Shown piece after piece: positions 23,811-34,947 of a DNA stretch of 64,000 nucleotides. Every line of letters starts with the position of its first letter. The first letter of the stretch is position 1. The stretch comes from Spongilla lacustris (taxonomy: Eukaryota > Porifera > Demospongiae > Spongillida > Spongillidae). The stretch spans positions 668,580 to 732,579 of the forward strand of contig OX442422.1 in NCBI GenBank assembly GCA_949361645.1. The letters are read 5' to 3'. Both the position numbers and the translations under genes were made by a program. A model generated the notes under the pieces. That model saw nothing but the letters and a program-made list of their open reading frames with translations. It searched no databases and was not told the DNA's origin.

Positions 23811-25050
23811 TGATGCTACCAGTAAATATACATATTGTGGATATGCTTAGATGTGTGTTAATATTGTTTGGATCCTCCTTCACTCCCCCTCTCTCCCTCC
23901 CTCCCTCCCTCCCTCCCCCTCATTCCCTCTCTTCCTCCCTCCCTCCCTCCCTCCCCCTCCGTCCCTTATCCCTCTCTCCCTCCCTCCTCCCTCCCTCCCT
24001 CCCTCCTCCCTCCCTCCCTCCCTCCCCCTCCTTCCCTCATCCCTCTTTCCCTCCCCCTTCCCTCCCCCTCCTTCCCCCTATCTCCCTCCCTCCTCCCTCT
24101 CTCCCTCCCTCCCTCCCTCCCTCCCTCCCCCTCTCCCTCCCTCCCTCCCCCTCCTTCCCTCTCTCCCTCCCTCCCTCCTACCTCCCTCCCTCCCTCCTTC
24201 CCTCCCTCCCCCTCCTTCCCTCCTCCCTCTCTCCGTCCCTCTCCCTCACACTCCATCTGTCTGTGTGTGTGTGTGTGTTTGTTATGCTACCAGTAAATAT
24301 GCATATTGTGGATATGCTTAGATGTGTGTTAATATTGTTTGGATCCTCCTTCACTCCCCCTCTCTCCCTCCCTCCTCCCCCCTCATTCCCTCTCTTCCTC
24401 CCTCCCTCCCTCCTCCCTCTCTCCCTCCCTCCCTCCTACCTCCCTCCCTCTCTCCCTCCCTCCCTCCCTCTCTCCCCCTCCTTCCCTCCTCCCTCTCTCC
24501 GTCCCTCTCCCTCACACTCCATCTGTCTGTGTGTGTGTGTGTTTGTGATGCTACCAGTAAATATGCATATTGTGGATATGCTTAGATGTGTGTTAATATT
24601 GTTTGGATCCTCCTTCACTCCCCCTCTCTCCCTCGGATCCCTCCTCCCCCCTCATTCCCTCTCTTCCTCCCTCCTTCCCTCCTCTCTCTCTCCCTCCCTC
24701 CTCCCTCCCTCCCTCCCCCTCCTTCCCTCATCCCTCTTTCCCTCCCCCTCCTTCCCTCCCCCTCCTTCCCTCCCCCTCCTTCCCTCCCCCTCTCTCCCAC
24801 CCTCCTCCCTCTCTCCCTCCCTCCCTCCTACCTCACTCCCCCTCCTCCCTCCTTCCCTCCTCCTTTCCCTCCCTCTCCCTCACACTCCATCTGTCTGTGA
24901 GTGTGTGTGTTTGTGATGCTACCGGTAAATATACATATTGTGGATATGCTTAGATGTGTGTTAATATTGTTTGTATCCTCTTTCACTCCCCCTCTCTCCC
25001 TCCCTCCTCCCTCCCTCCCCCTCATTCCCTGTCTCCCTCCCTCTCTCTCA
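23141..25050 (+). repeat. CT-rich higher-order satellite
   Basis: Polypyrimidine tracts built of CTCCCTCC / CCCCTCCTT alternate with five copies of a unit of about 90 bp containing (GT)n, TTTGTGATGCTACCAGTAAA and GTTAATATTGTTTGGATCC (about 23421, 23778, 24258, 24522 and 24890). Spacing is about 265-370 bp. Long Pro/Ser/Leu and Gly/Arg/Glu frames here on both strands are repeat artefacts. Pyrimidine mirror tracts of this kind can form triplex (H-) DNA. Confidence 0.95.
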
Positions 25051-25440
25051 CCTGAGAGAAACAGCCCAGTGAGTGTGTTAAGAGTGTCAGGGGTTAAACT
25101 AAATAGCCGAGAGAAACAGCCCAGTGGGTGTATTAATAGTGTCAGGGGTTAAACTACATAGCCGAGAGAAACAGCCCAGTGTGTGTGTTAAGAGTTTCAG
25201 GGGTTAAATGACATAGCCGAAAGAAACAGCCCAGTGGGTGTATTAAAAGTGTCAGGGGTTAAAGTACGTAGCCGAGAGAAACAGCCCTGTGGGTGTGTTA
25301 AGAGTGTCAGGGGTTAAACGACATAGCCGAGAGAAACAGCACAGTGGGTGTGTTAAGAGTGAGTGTCAGGGGTTAAACAACATAGCCAAAAGAAACAGCC
25401 CAGTGGGTGTGGTGTGTGGTGTACCTGAGTGTCAGGGGTT
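25051..25440 (+). repeat. 55-60 bp minisatellite, right block
   Basis: About seven more units of the array seen at 22660-23140 (AGCCGAGAGAAACAGCCCAG, GTGTGTTAAGAGTGTCAGGG). Confidence 0.9.
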
Positions 25441-25729
25441 AATAACAGTGGCTTTATACCATATATGGCAGTGACATGTCAGGTCAACATCTAAAGAAGC
25501 CTTACAAATTATCTCCCCATAACCCAACACAGGTGTTAGGGACTAGGTCATGTGTGGTGTTATGTGATGCATCCTGCCTATTCACATGCACTCTACAGGG
25601 TTAACTGACCTTATGGTATGTACTGCAATGTGGTGGTCAGTGAATGTTTCGGTTTGAATTTACTCCATGTGTGTGGTTGTACGTTGAGAGTGTTCAGGGT
25701 TAATGAAAATAATGTTCTTAGGAGCTTTT
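25441..25729. other. Spacer between repeats
   Basis: About 290 bp with GGGTTAA motifs scattered as decayed repeat edges. No gene seen. Confidence 0.5.
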
Positions 25730-27260
25730 AACTTGATAGCTACATGTAGTTGTGTGGTCCCCTTTTATCCATCAGTCCACACACACACTTGTCAACATGC
25801 ACATGCACTCACACACACACTTATGCACACACATTGAGCTTGTATCTTAACACTTGGCACACTAAAGTTATTTCCCACATTGTTAACTGACCTTACAGCT
25901 ATAATGTAGCCTGGAATTTGTGGCCAATGACTTAGAGAGATTAACTTACTGTAGCCAGGACATGTAGCAAGTGAGGGAATGGGAGTTGAGTGATGGACCT
26001 GTTAATATCATATTCATATTGTGCACCTACATGTATGTACTTATGTTTTACAGCTGCTACATTGCTTTTATCTGATTCAGGATGCATGTATGGTTCTTCT
26101 CCCTGCCACCCCTCCTGCACACACTGTCTCCCTTTCACACACACACCACCCTTCTTCCCTACACACCTACTTCCTTTCCTTCCCCTCCTTCCCCCCACAC
26201 TTGAGGGAAGGGCTTTCCTATTGTTCACTAGCTTATGTACACATGTGGTTGTGTACATGTACATGTATGTGTGTTGCAGCTGTAGCTTTATCTGATACAA
26301 GGAACTATTTTGCTACATATAGCATAAGCCTGCTGTAATGGCCTGCTTGAGCTACATGTAACCATGTCAGCAGATAGGGTACCATGCCAAGATATGTGTA
26401 ATAACGTATCTCCTTCCATCATTAATGTGGTCATACTGAACGGTCTATGAGAATGGTCTTAAATTGAGAATGTAAAATAATGTTCTAAGGTACCCTTGTA
26501 CATTTAGTTACATGTAGGTCTTCCACTGAGACAGCATGTATGGTTTAACATTACAGCTACATGTAGTTGTGTGGTCTGTACCGTCAGTTAACCCCATTTA
26601 TGGACCATCCGTCCACACACGCTTGCACACACATTTATGCACACGCACACACACGTACACTTATGCACATGCACACACAATTATGCGCACGCACGTGCAC
26701 ACACATTGAGCTGGTACATATATCTTAACACTTGGCACACTAACTATTATTTCCCACATTGTTAACTGACCTTACAGCTATAATGTAGCCTGGGATTTTG
26801 GTCAAAGATTAACTGACTGTACATGTAGCTAGGATGGACCTGGTGTTATGTTAATTCATATTCATATTGTGTACCTACGTATACATGTGGTTATTTATTT
26901 GATTTACAGCTGCCCTTACATGTACAATGTATATTGCTTTTATCTGATTCAAAATATGGTTCTTCTCCCTGCCACCCCTCCTGCACACACTGTCTCCCTT
27001 CCACACACACCACCCTTCCACACACACCACCCTTCTTCCCTCCACACACCAACCTTCCTTTCCTCCCCCCCCCCCCCCCCCCCCAAATGTGAGGAAGGGC
27101 TTTCCTATTGTTTACTTATGTATTCATATGGTTGTGTATGTGTGTTGCAGCTGTATCTTATCTGATGTAAGATGCAGAGTTCTTATTTGGCTACATATAG
27201 GATAAATAAATATGAAGAGAAGCTTGCTGTAATGGCCTGCTTGAGCTACCTATGCCAGCA
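25730..27260 (+). repeat. Tandem duplication, unit about 870 bp
   Basis: Landmarks recur about 870 bp apart: CTACATGTAGTTGTGTGGTC (about 25739 and 26562), ACACATTGAGCT (25830 and 26701), CTGCCACCCCTCCTGCACAC (about 26102 and 26970). Each unit holds CA-rich runs and a C-rich tract (27066-27083 is poly-C). Small hydrophobic frames inside are not conserved between units and are not annotated as genes. Confidence 0.8.
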
Positions 27261-27374
27261 GATAGAGTACCATGCCGATACATGTGTGTCCTCCATATTA
27301 CTCATCGTTAATGTGGTCATACAGAACCTTGATGGTCCCTGACTACCTTCATACCTTTTCATCATCTGCACATT

Positions 27375-27770
27375 ATGGTACGCCTGCAAAGCTGCAAAAT
27401 GTGGTGGAGGCAGGGACAATGGAGAGGTACATATGCCACTGAGAACCACTCCATTGACAATGTTCGTGTTGTATTATCCTCTCTCTCTCCTCCCATTCAA
27501 CAGATCATCCTCCATCCAATACGCCAACATTTTCCTATGCTGCTGTCATTAGAAGCTATATTCATGAGTGTGTGCATTGTGAAACTCAGTATCCTGATAC
27601 ATGTAGTTGGATTCTTATGCCTTCTTGTGATTTACATACTGATTTTATTTGACATGGTTATATTATTCAATATGAAAACTTTTAAAAAGCACACTAACAA
27701 GTGTGCAATACTTGGCACATCTTTAGCTGGGAACATACAACAACTCTTAAATTCATCTGATGAATGTTAA
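27375..27770 (+). CDS. Hypothetical small membrane protein (weak)
   Basis: A 131-codon frame whose second half is strongly hydrophobic (LSILIHVVGFLCLLVIYILI) and would form one or two membrane segments. No family is recognised. The frame is flanked by satellites and no splice partners or promoter were found. It may be a chance frame in AT-rich DNA. Confidence 0.2.
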   Translation: MVRLQSCKMWWRQGQWRGTYATENHSIDNVRVVLSSLSPPIQQIILHPIRQHFPMLLSLEAIFMSVCIVKLSILIHVVGFLCLLVIYILILFDMVILFNMKTFKKHTNKCAILGTSLAGNIQQLLNSSDEC

Positions 27771-27919
27771 CTTCAAGGAGAGGGTATATCCCAAAAATCT
27801 TTTATATAAAAACATGCACAGTGAATGTCACAATCTGGGACAGTATCTGGTGTTGGAGCACACACCCAACTTACTCACCCCATTGTAGGTTAAGGGGGAG
27901 TAGTGTGATGGTAGTATAG

Positions 27920-28890
27920 TATGTAGTAGGTGTGTGTGTGTGTGTTTGGGGGAGGGGGAGGGGAATGCCAAATGACTTTTGTGTAACTTAAAATTTCTAT
28001 CACCTGACTCAAACAATAGACAGTAAAGTGTTTCTCCTACTCTGGGACATGATTGGGACACTGTAAAGCATAGCAGTATGCATGGGTCATATGTTTGGGG
28101 GGGGGGGGGGGGGGGTTAGTGACTTTTGAGTAACTAAAAATGGCTATCACCTAACTCAAACAATAGACAGTGAAGTGTTTCCCCTACTCTGGGACATGAT
28201 TGGGACAGTATGCAATGTTTAGGTAGCATAGCAGTATGCATGGGTCATATGTTTGGGGGAGGGGGGGGGGGGGGTAAGTGACTTTTGTGTAACTAAAAAT
28301 GTCTATCACCTAACTCAAACAATAGACAGTGAAGTGTTTCCCCTACTCTGGGACATGATTGGGACAGTATGTAATGTTTAGGTAGCATAGTAGTATGCAT
28401 GGGTCATATGTTTGGGGGAGGGGGGGGGGGGGGGGTTAGTGACTTTTGTGTAACTCAAAATTTCTATCACCTAACTCAAACAATAGACAGTGAAGTGTTT
28501 CCCCTACTCTGGGACATGATTGGGACAGTATGTAATGTTTAGGTAGCATAGCAGTATGCATGGGTCATATGTTTGGGGGAGGGGGGGGGGGGGGTAAGTT
28601 ACTTTTGTGTAACTAAAAATTTCTATCACCTAACTCAAACAATAGACAGTGAAGTGTTTCCCCTACTCTAGGACATGATTAGGACAGTATGTAATGTTTA
28701 GGTAGCATACATGGGTCATATGTTTGGGGGAGGGGGGGGGGGGGGGGGGGGGGGGGTAAATGCCAAATGACTTCTGTCTAAATATCACCACACTCCAGTG
28801 AAATTTTCTCCCTAACTTTACTCTGGGACAGGGTTAGAATTGTATATGCATGGGTGATATGTTGGGGAAGGGGGGAGGGGGGGGGCATAA
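27920..28890 (+). repeat. Poly-G minisatellite, unit about 175 bp
   Basis: Five to six units each contain a G run of 13-25 bases (for example from 28097, 28257, 28416 and 28730), then GTAACTAAAAAT, CACCTAACTCAAACAATAGA and GGGACATGATTGGGACAG. Every G run is preceded by CATGGGTCATATGTTTGGGG. The runs are strong G-quadruplex candidates. Confidence 0.9.
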
Positions 28891-28929
28891 TGACTTAAGC
28901 ATGTTATCATGTAACTTATTGGAGAACAC

Positions 28930-29785
28930 ATTAATAGGAGGTGTGTGATAGTAGGGAGGAGTGTGATGGTAGGTGGGGTGTGATGGTAGGGAGGGGTGTG
29001 GTGTAGGGAGGGGTGTGATGTAGGGAGGGGTGTGATGGTAGGGAGGGGTGTGATGGTAGGGAGGGGTGTGATGGTAGGGAGGGGTGTGATGGTAGGGAGG
29101 GGTGTGATGGTAGGGAGGGGTGGGATGTAGGGAGGGGTGTGATGTAGGGAGGGGTGTGATAGTAGGGAGGGGTGTGATAGTAGGGAGGGGTGTGATGGTA
29201 GGGAGGGGTGTGGTGTAGGGAGGGGTGTGGTGTAGGGAGGGGTGTGATGGTAGGGAGGGGTGTGATAGTAGGTGGGGTGTGATGGTAGGTGGGGTGTGAT
29301 GGTAGGTGGGGTGTGATGGTAGGGAGGGGTGTGATGGTAGGGAGGGGTGTGATGGTAGGGAGGGGTGTGGTGTAGGGAGGGGTGTGATGTAGGGAGGGGT
29401 GTGATGGTAGGGAGGGGTGTGATGGTAGGGAGGGGTGTGGTGTAGGGAGGGGTGTGATAGTAGGGAGGGGTGTGATAGTAGGGAGGGGTGTGATAGTAGG
29501 GAGGGGTGGATGGTAGGAAGGGGTGTGGTGTTGGGAGGGGTGTGATAGTAGGGATAGGTGTGATGGTAGGGAGGGGTGTGATGGTAGGGAGGGGTGTGAT
29601 AGTAGGGAGGGTGTGATGATAGAGAGGGGTGTGGTGTAGGTGGGGTGTGAAGGTAGGGAGGGGTGTGTGTAGGGAGGGGTGTGATAGTAGGGAGGAGTGT
29701 TATAGTAGGGAGGGGTGTGATGGTAGGAAGGGGTGTGGTGTTGGGAGGGGTGTGATGGTAGGGAGGGGTGTGGTGTAGGATCTAT
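28930..29785 (+). repeat. GGTGTGATGGTAGGGAG minisatellite
   Basis: About 45 imperfect copies of a 16-18 bp unit GGTGTGATGGTAGGGA(G), with variants lacking GG. The minus-strand frame of His/Pro/Ser/Leu repeats across it is a by-product of the repeat. Confidence 0.95.
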
Positions 29786-31124
29786 GCTAACATCTAGCTT
29801 CGTGGGCAATGTACTTTACATGTAATTAAAACGAGCGCAACTATTATACACTCCGGTATTTGGTTTTGGTCATTAGTTAGGCCAGCTACCCGGCCGGGTA
29901 GACTAGGACCGGAGCTAGCTAGATAGAGCTCGAGCGGTATACGGTAATTGTAAAGTGATCACTACGCGCGCGAAACGGTTACTAAAGCCACACCCACTGG
30001 CTAGCTCGACTGCCTTCCTTACGAACCACGCTCATCACCTTTAGACACCTTCTCTTTGTCGGTGATATTAGAAAAGGAGTGGTTAATACGCAATAGTTAT
30101 TAGTATGCCCTGTTTTGCCTATACAACACCACGCATCTTGGCTACTAGTATGTCGACTGGTACAGTGGTACTACCGGTAGTACCTACTCCTTTCGATCGC
30201 GACCACACATTTGTAGAGTGCTTCAACCACAACCACGAATGTATCTGTAAACATTAAACGCGTACTCACCCGGCTATGTCGATGCGAATCTGCTTTTAAT
30301 TACTGCGCACGTCACGTACTGGTACTGACTCGACACAAACCTAGCGCTAGCTGTAGCAAGCTAGAGTTGTCCTAGCTAGTGGCTCGACGAGTCGACAGTA
30401 TTATGAATCAGCGCTAGCCGCTTGTACAACGTGATCGCTTTAGAGAAGCTAGCTAGCTATCATGGATGTTGGTCTGATCGCAGCTAGTCCAGAGTGTGCA
30501 TGTTCGCACGCGCGCCTCGTACGCCCTACTTTTTACTCTTGCTTGGTGCATGTACGTCCACTACCGACAACACGGCTAGCTACATTATTAGTACCGCCGT
30601 GACGTATGCATGAATTACATCATATATTTGTCCCACATTTTACAGTGGAGTCCACAAAGTTGCCAAGGGAAATTGTTGCGTAGGGGGCAAAATTATACTA
30701 ATTGTGCCTAAAAATGTCTCGGTGGTTTAGGTTTTATAAACCACTTGGTAGACTTGAACTTTCGTTCTGCGTGATTGGAAAGAAATTGAAGAAACATAAC
30801 AAATGCATGTTCCATGTACAAAGGTATGCAGCGAACACAAAATGGTGTATGGAAATAGCAGTGAACAGATTTTAACGGAGACCAGAACACAAAAAAGATG
30901 GGCTATCTTCTTCTGTATCATAATCCGTCTGGTAGACTTAACATTTATATTCCGTTTAAGAACGGTGCGCGTTGGAAGACATTTCTCCATAGACTTCCCG
31001 TTCAATTAATTTTTAACGCGTAACGCGGGTAATCAATTATTCAAGTCCGCAATTGCTGGACATGCTGACACCAAGAGGTTCACCACTTCTCTAAGGGAGG
31101 AAGTGATTGGAGTTTGGAGTGGGA
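29786..31124. other. Intergenic, no gene recognised
   Basis: More CpG-rich than its surroundings up to 30600, with repeated GCTAGCTAG motifs. No coding frame of note and no RNA gene recognised. It ends at the assembly gap. Confidence 0.5.
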
Positions 31125-31324
31125 NNNNNNNNNNNNNNNNNNNNNNNNNNNNNNNNNNNNNNNNNNNNNNNNNNNNNNNNNNNNNNNNNNNNNNNNNNNN
31201 NNNNNNNNNNNNNNNNNNNNNNNNNNNNNNNNNNNNNNNNNNNNNNNNNNNNNNNNNNNNNNNNNNNNNNNNNNNNNNNNNNNNNNNNNNNNNNNNNNNN
31301 NNNNNNNNNNNNNNNNNNNNNNNN
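31125..31324. other. Assembly gap
   Basis: Exactly 200 undetermined bases. The sequence right of the gap (TATATATATATGCATG) joins duplicated copy 2, so the duplication boundary may be hidden in the gap. Confidence 1.
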
Positions 31325-32659
31325 TATATATATATGCATGTACATGCAGCCTTATTTGATTTGAAATTCATAATTCGACACTGAGATCAGTTACGGTACC
31401 GCGGCGTGATTTAGTCATTAGCTATATAACACTCAGTGCATGGCATTCACTGTATGCATGAAAATGAACATGAAATGGCTATAGTTTATTTAGAAAGCCG
31501 ATTTTAATTGTACATGGAATTAACCTGAACATGCATGCAAAGAATAAAGAGGCAGTCCTTGCAGCAAAGTAGAAATAAAAGTAGCTAAACCCTCAGTTTG
31601 TTGTTTTATTGGACAGCACATGCACCATTTTACTTTCATCAAGCGGGACAGCCTATAAGCATTAAGTGGGAGAAGAACTACTAGACTGTATCTACGAGAT
31701 CTGGAGTGAAATGGCTGAGTGGATTAGGCCGGGTTCGATGCCGGATGGAGCAGCAGTTCCTGCTCGCTGTGGCAAGAAAATTCTCATGGGAGCAGCACTG
31801 TCAGTATGAAGTCAAGCAGTCAAACAACGCCTTGGTCTGTGATATCCACTTTCCCTCCAAAATCAAGTTTAATTCTCTTGATTTTGCCGGGTTTGTTTTA
31901 TTTTTATTGTTATTTTTACAGCCGACAGACGCAATTCCAAATACAGTGAAGCCACTCAATGGCAACTTCTATTTACTGGCGCAAACTGACAGGTATTTAA
32001 AGGTAAACTTTCAGTGGGTCCATTTATCTCCCATTTCTCGGTATTGTAAACTGCAAGCAAATATGTTTCTTGTTTACGCAGGTGCTAATAATGACTATAA
32101 CAACGTTACCATCTAATCACAGGTGTTTGCGGCCCAATGTTTTGTGGACACTAGGTTCGTTTGCCGAAAAATTGAAATGATGATGTCATGCCCTTGACAA
32201 CGACCGTGACAACCGAAGACCTTTGGAACGTGAGCTCACTCAAAAACAACGATGGGCTAATCACCATTTTAACACTAGGCTAGGAAAGAAACACCTTTTT
32301 TCTATTTGTGTTGCGAACCACGAGGCGTAGTGAAGTTGCTATGGCAAGCTACGGGCCTTGAAAGCGGGTTAGTCTTAGCGTACCTCTTCGATACAGAAGC
32401 GATTCCCCACGCCTGCGACAATAGGAAATCGAAAAAAAAGGTTGGTTCGTAAAGGGAACGAAAGGTACTAATAGCTACTAGTATTGGCTTGTAGCCACTT
32501 TTTTTTTTTGACAGCGATCAAGCTTACTAAAAGTAAGTACTCCTTACCGGTTGGCGCGGGTGTGTGTGCTATAGCCTACTGTGGTATTGCCGCCACGTTA
32601 GGTGGGCCAATGAACAGCAGTTGTTCTTTCACAATGGGGAGCAACTCCTGGACCTTACT

Positions 32660-32947
32660 ATGTCTTTCTCAAAGTTTGTCTTGGTGCTGTTAGCTACTAA
32701 TATCGTATACTCTTCCGTATCAATCCCATTCAACCCCCAGAACCAGCCTCATCTCAGCCACCTGTACCAGCCTCATCTCAGCTACCAGTACCAGCCTCAT
32801 CTCAGCTACCAGTACCAGCCTCATCCCACCCACCAGTCACAGCCTCATCTCAGCCATGGCCACCTGTACCAGCCTCATCTCAGACACCAGTCACAGCCTC
32901 ATCTCAGCTACCAGTACCAGCTTCATCTCAGCTACCATGCCCGGGGC
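32660..32947 (+). CDS. Candidate secreted repeat protein inside the TIR element
   Basis: From the ATG at 32660 the frame gives a signal-peptide-like start (MSFSKFVLVLLATNIVYSSV), then runs straight into tandem octapeptide-like repeats QPHLSYQY / QPHLSHLY. The repeats stop at about 32940, followed by poly-G; further repeats in other frames lie at 33360-33540. All three frames across the array are open because the unit lacks stops, so the frame choice rests only on the signal peptide. No homologous family is recognised. It could equally be a minisatellite with a chance leader. Confidence 0.3.
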
Positions 32948-33049
32948 CCAGGGGCAGATCCAGGATTTCAGAAAAGGGGGGGGGGGGGGGGGGGGGTTAC
33001 ATATGAAAGCTGGGGTGTTGTCCACTTTAGGCCGATTCAACCAGTGTGT

Positions 33050-33080
<31 letters not shown>

Positions 33081-33535
33081 GGGGGGGTGCTGTCCGCTAG
33101 CGCTTTAGGCCAATTCAACCAGTGGGGGGAGGGGGTGCTGTCCGCTTTAAGCCAATTCAACCAGTGGGTGCTGTCCACTTACGGCTCTCTCTATGTTTAA
33201 AAAGGGGGAGGATTCCCACTACTTACATGGCTATATTGGAAACTCGTTGCTACCTGTATGCTTTAAGCTTACGCTAGATTAATAAATAGGGATGCATCTA
33301 AAAAAAAACAATTTTCAGACCAAAGTTGGGATTCCAACCCCACCCCCCCCTCCCCCCCCCCCCCCCCCCCCCGATCTCAGCCACCTGTACCAGACTACCA
33401 GCCACCTGTACCAGCCTCATCTCAGCTACCAGTACCAGCCTCATCTCAGCTACCAGTACTAGCCTCACATCTCAGCCACCTGTACCAACCTCATCACAGC
33501 CACCTACCTATACCATCATCTCAGCAACCAGTACC
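32745..33535 (+). repeat. CAGCCTCATCTCAGC minisatellite, two blocks
   Basis: Units of about 24 bp (CAGCCTCATCTCAGCTACCA and variants) at 32745-32940 and 33365-33535, separated by poly-G runs (32977-32996 and 33063-33087), three GCTGTCCRCTT-type repeats and a poly-C run near 33351-33372. Confidence 0.9.
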
Positions 33536-34426
33536 ATGCAGCCTCATAACTTGTTCAGTTGCATTGATAACAAAATTTGAGTGGGTGTATCAGTGTTGGC
33601 AGCATCATTGTGAGTATCAATGCCAAACACTAAATACTGAGTGTAAATTAGCTGAAATCTCTGTGCTTGGTATGAACGCCTTGATTTCTTATCCCTAGGT
33701 GCCACATTACTGCGACCACTCACCCTGCATTGCTCCTGACCTTTGTTTATGTGATAATGCTCCATTCGAACCGCACGTATTATTCATAAAATACACACGC
33801 CGCGTAGAGTGGTAAAAAAAAAAATGTGGCTGGTTCTAATTGTTGTAAATATGCTTCTTGATCTGTCTTGTTGATGTTGTAACTTGCTGACTTAAATCCT
33901 ATTGTCGCTGTCTTTGCTACACACGATCAAAGTACCCCCTCTCAGTTACCGCCTCCATCACATGGACGTATAAAAACGATGCGCGGCTATTCGAGTAATA
34001 CTGTAGGTCGTGCGCGCTGGTAATTTTATATATTGCGATGGTAGGGGGTACGAAAGATCAAATTCTTTCGAAGGTATGACTTGAACAAAGCATGAAATGT
34101 GGGTCACAAAAAGTACAATTTAAAATGAGCTCTAAAAGTAAATAATTTTGCACCATTCAAAAGGCATACCGTATTAGCCAATTATCTGAATTGTGTCCAG
34201 CCGCAAACAGCAGTGTAATGCAAATAAGTGCAAAGTTTTCAATACAATAATAATTATTATTAGTTTTAGCGGTACTCCGGTGTACGCGAAAATAACAGCA
34301 TCCTTTTCTCATATTTTTGGGAGCACATCAGTGGACAAAGCAGCCGGCGTTGAACGATATGGCTAATCAAAAATTATGCATAAAATTATGATGGAATGGA
34401 TTTTCGAACATTTGGTGCACAAAAAA

Positions 34427-34540
34427 AAATCATTCCGACACGTACTCTTAAGTTTGCGAAAATTCTTCCGTTAATTTCTCAAATCTTTTGAAGATTTGAG
34501 AAAATAACGAAAGAGTCTTCGCGAAGAGTGTAAGAATGAA
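34427..34540. repeat. Fold-back MITE-like repeat (copy 2)
   Basis: Counterpart of 21300-21412, with the same CGTTAATTTCTCAAATC stem and small indels. Confidence 0.65.
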
Positions 34541-34883
34541 ATTAGCTTCCTGAACCGAAAAGGTCATACCAATGTGAATACTATGGATTGTTTAATCCGA
34601 ACCCTCGCGGGTACGACGCTTACTTAAGTCATGTAACAATAATAGCTTGTACTACACAGACCGCAAAGGTCGACGCAGTGCATGCAGTTGAATATAATTA
34701 TGTATATACGCTTACATCAGTCTGCTGAGTAGCCGCGGAATCTCCATGCACCCAAACCAATTGCATATACGCGATCACGCATCGGGATTTACCATCGTCA
34801 CGAGCTTGTCGATCCATGATATCAAAATCATGGGATTAGCGGCCGGCGCAGGTTCTGATCAACAAATGCAGTTTCCGCTTGAT

Positions 34884-34905
34884 CAAGATAAAAGGCCGCG
34901 CTATA
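34884..34905 (+). promoter_or_regulatory. Conserved TATA-like core promoter of the PKD-like genes
   Basis: CAAGATAAAAGGCCGCGCT lies about 60 bp upstream of the start codon. It is conserved in all three copies (near 21739, 34884 and 42371), including copy 3 where more distal sequence has changed, which points to function. Confidence 0.55.
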
Positions 34906-34947
34906 TTGCCTATTCAATACTGTAATATATCCTGCGTCTGCAGAAAT

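Larger units (their letters stand above)
32118..34215. mobile_element. TIR DNA element with 4-bp TAAT target duplication
   Basis: Left end CACAGGTGTTTGCGGC and the complement of the right end CACTGCTGTTTGCGGC form terminal inverted repeats of about 16 bp with two mismatches. TAAT at 32114-32117 and 34216-34219 flanks it, while duplicated copy 1 has a single TAAT at about 21077, an empty site. Length is 2,098 bp. No transposase is visible. It carries a CAGCCTCATCTCAGCTACCA minisatellite, poly-G/poly-C runs and a GGCAGATCCAGGATTTCAGA motif, so it is likely non-autonomous with captured sequence. Confidence 0.8.

Noticed and set aside
23088..24953. Long Pro/Ser/Leu-rich and Gly/Arg/Glu-rich reading frames up to 472 codons
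   Set aside because: They are translations of the CT-rich satellite; overlapping frames on both strands are open at once and indels between repeat units are not multiples of three.
28931..29790. CRISPR-like regular repeats
   Set aside because: Units are contiguous without unique spacers; this is a eukaryotic minisatellite. The same holds for the hairpin array at 51167-52015.
28931..29809. 292-codon minus-strand His/Pro/Ser frame
   Set aside because: Pure by-product of the GGTGTGATGGTAGGGA minisatellite; no leader, no splice signals, no domain.
31706..32116. 136-codon frame in duplicated copy 2
   Set aside because: The corresponding region in copy 1 has frame-disrupting indels, and the open frame crosses an intron-like T-rich stretch ending in ACAG; coding cannot be supported.
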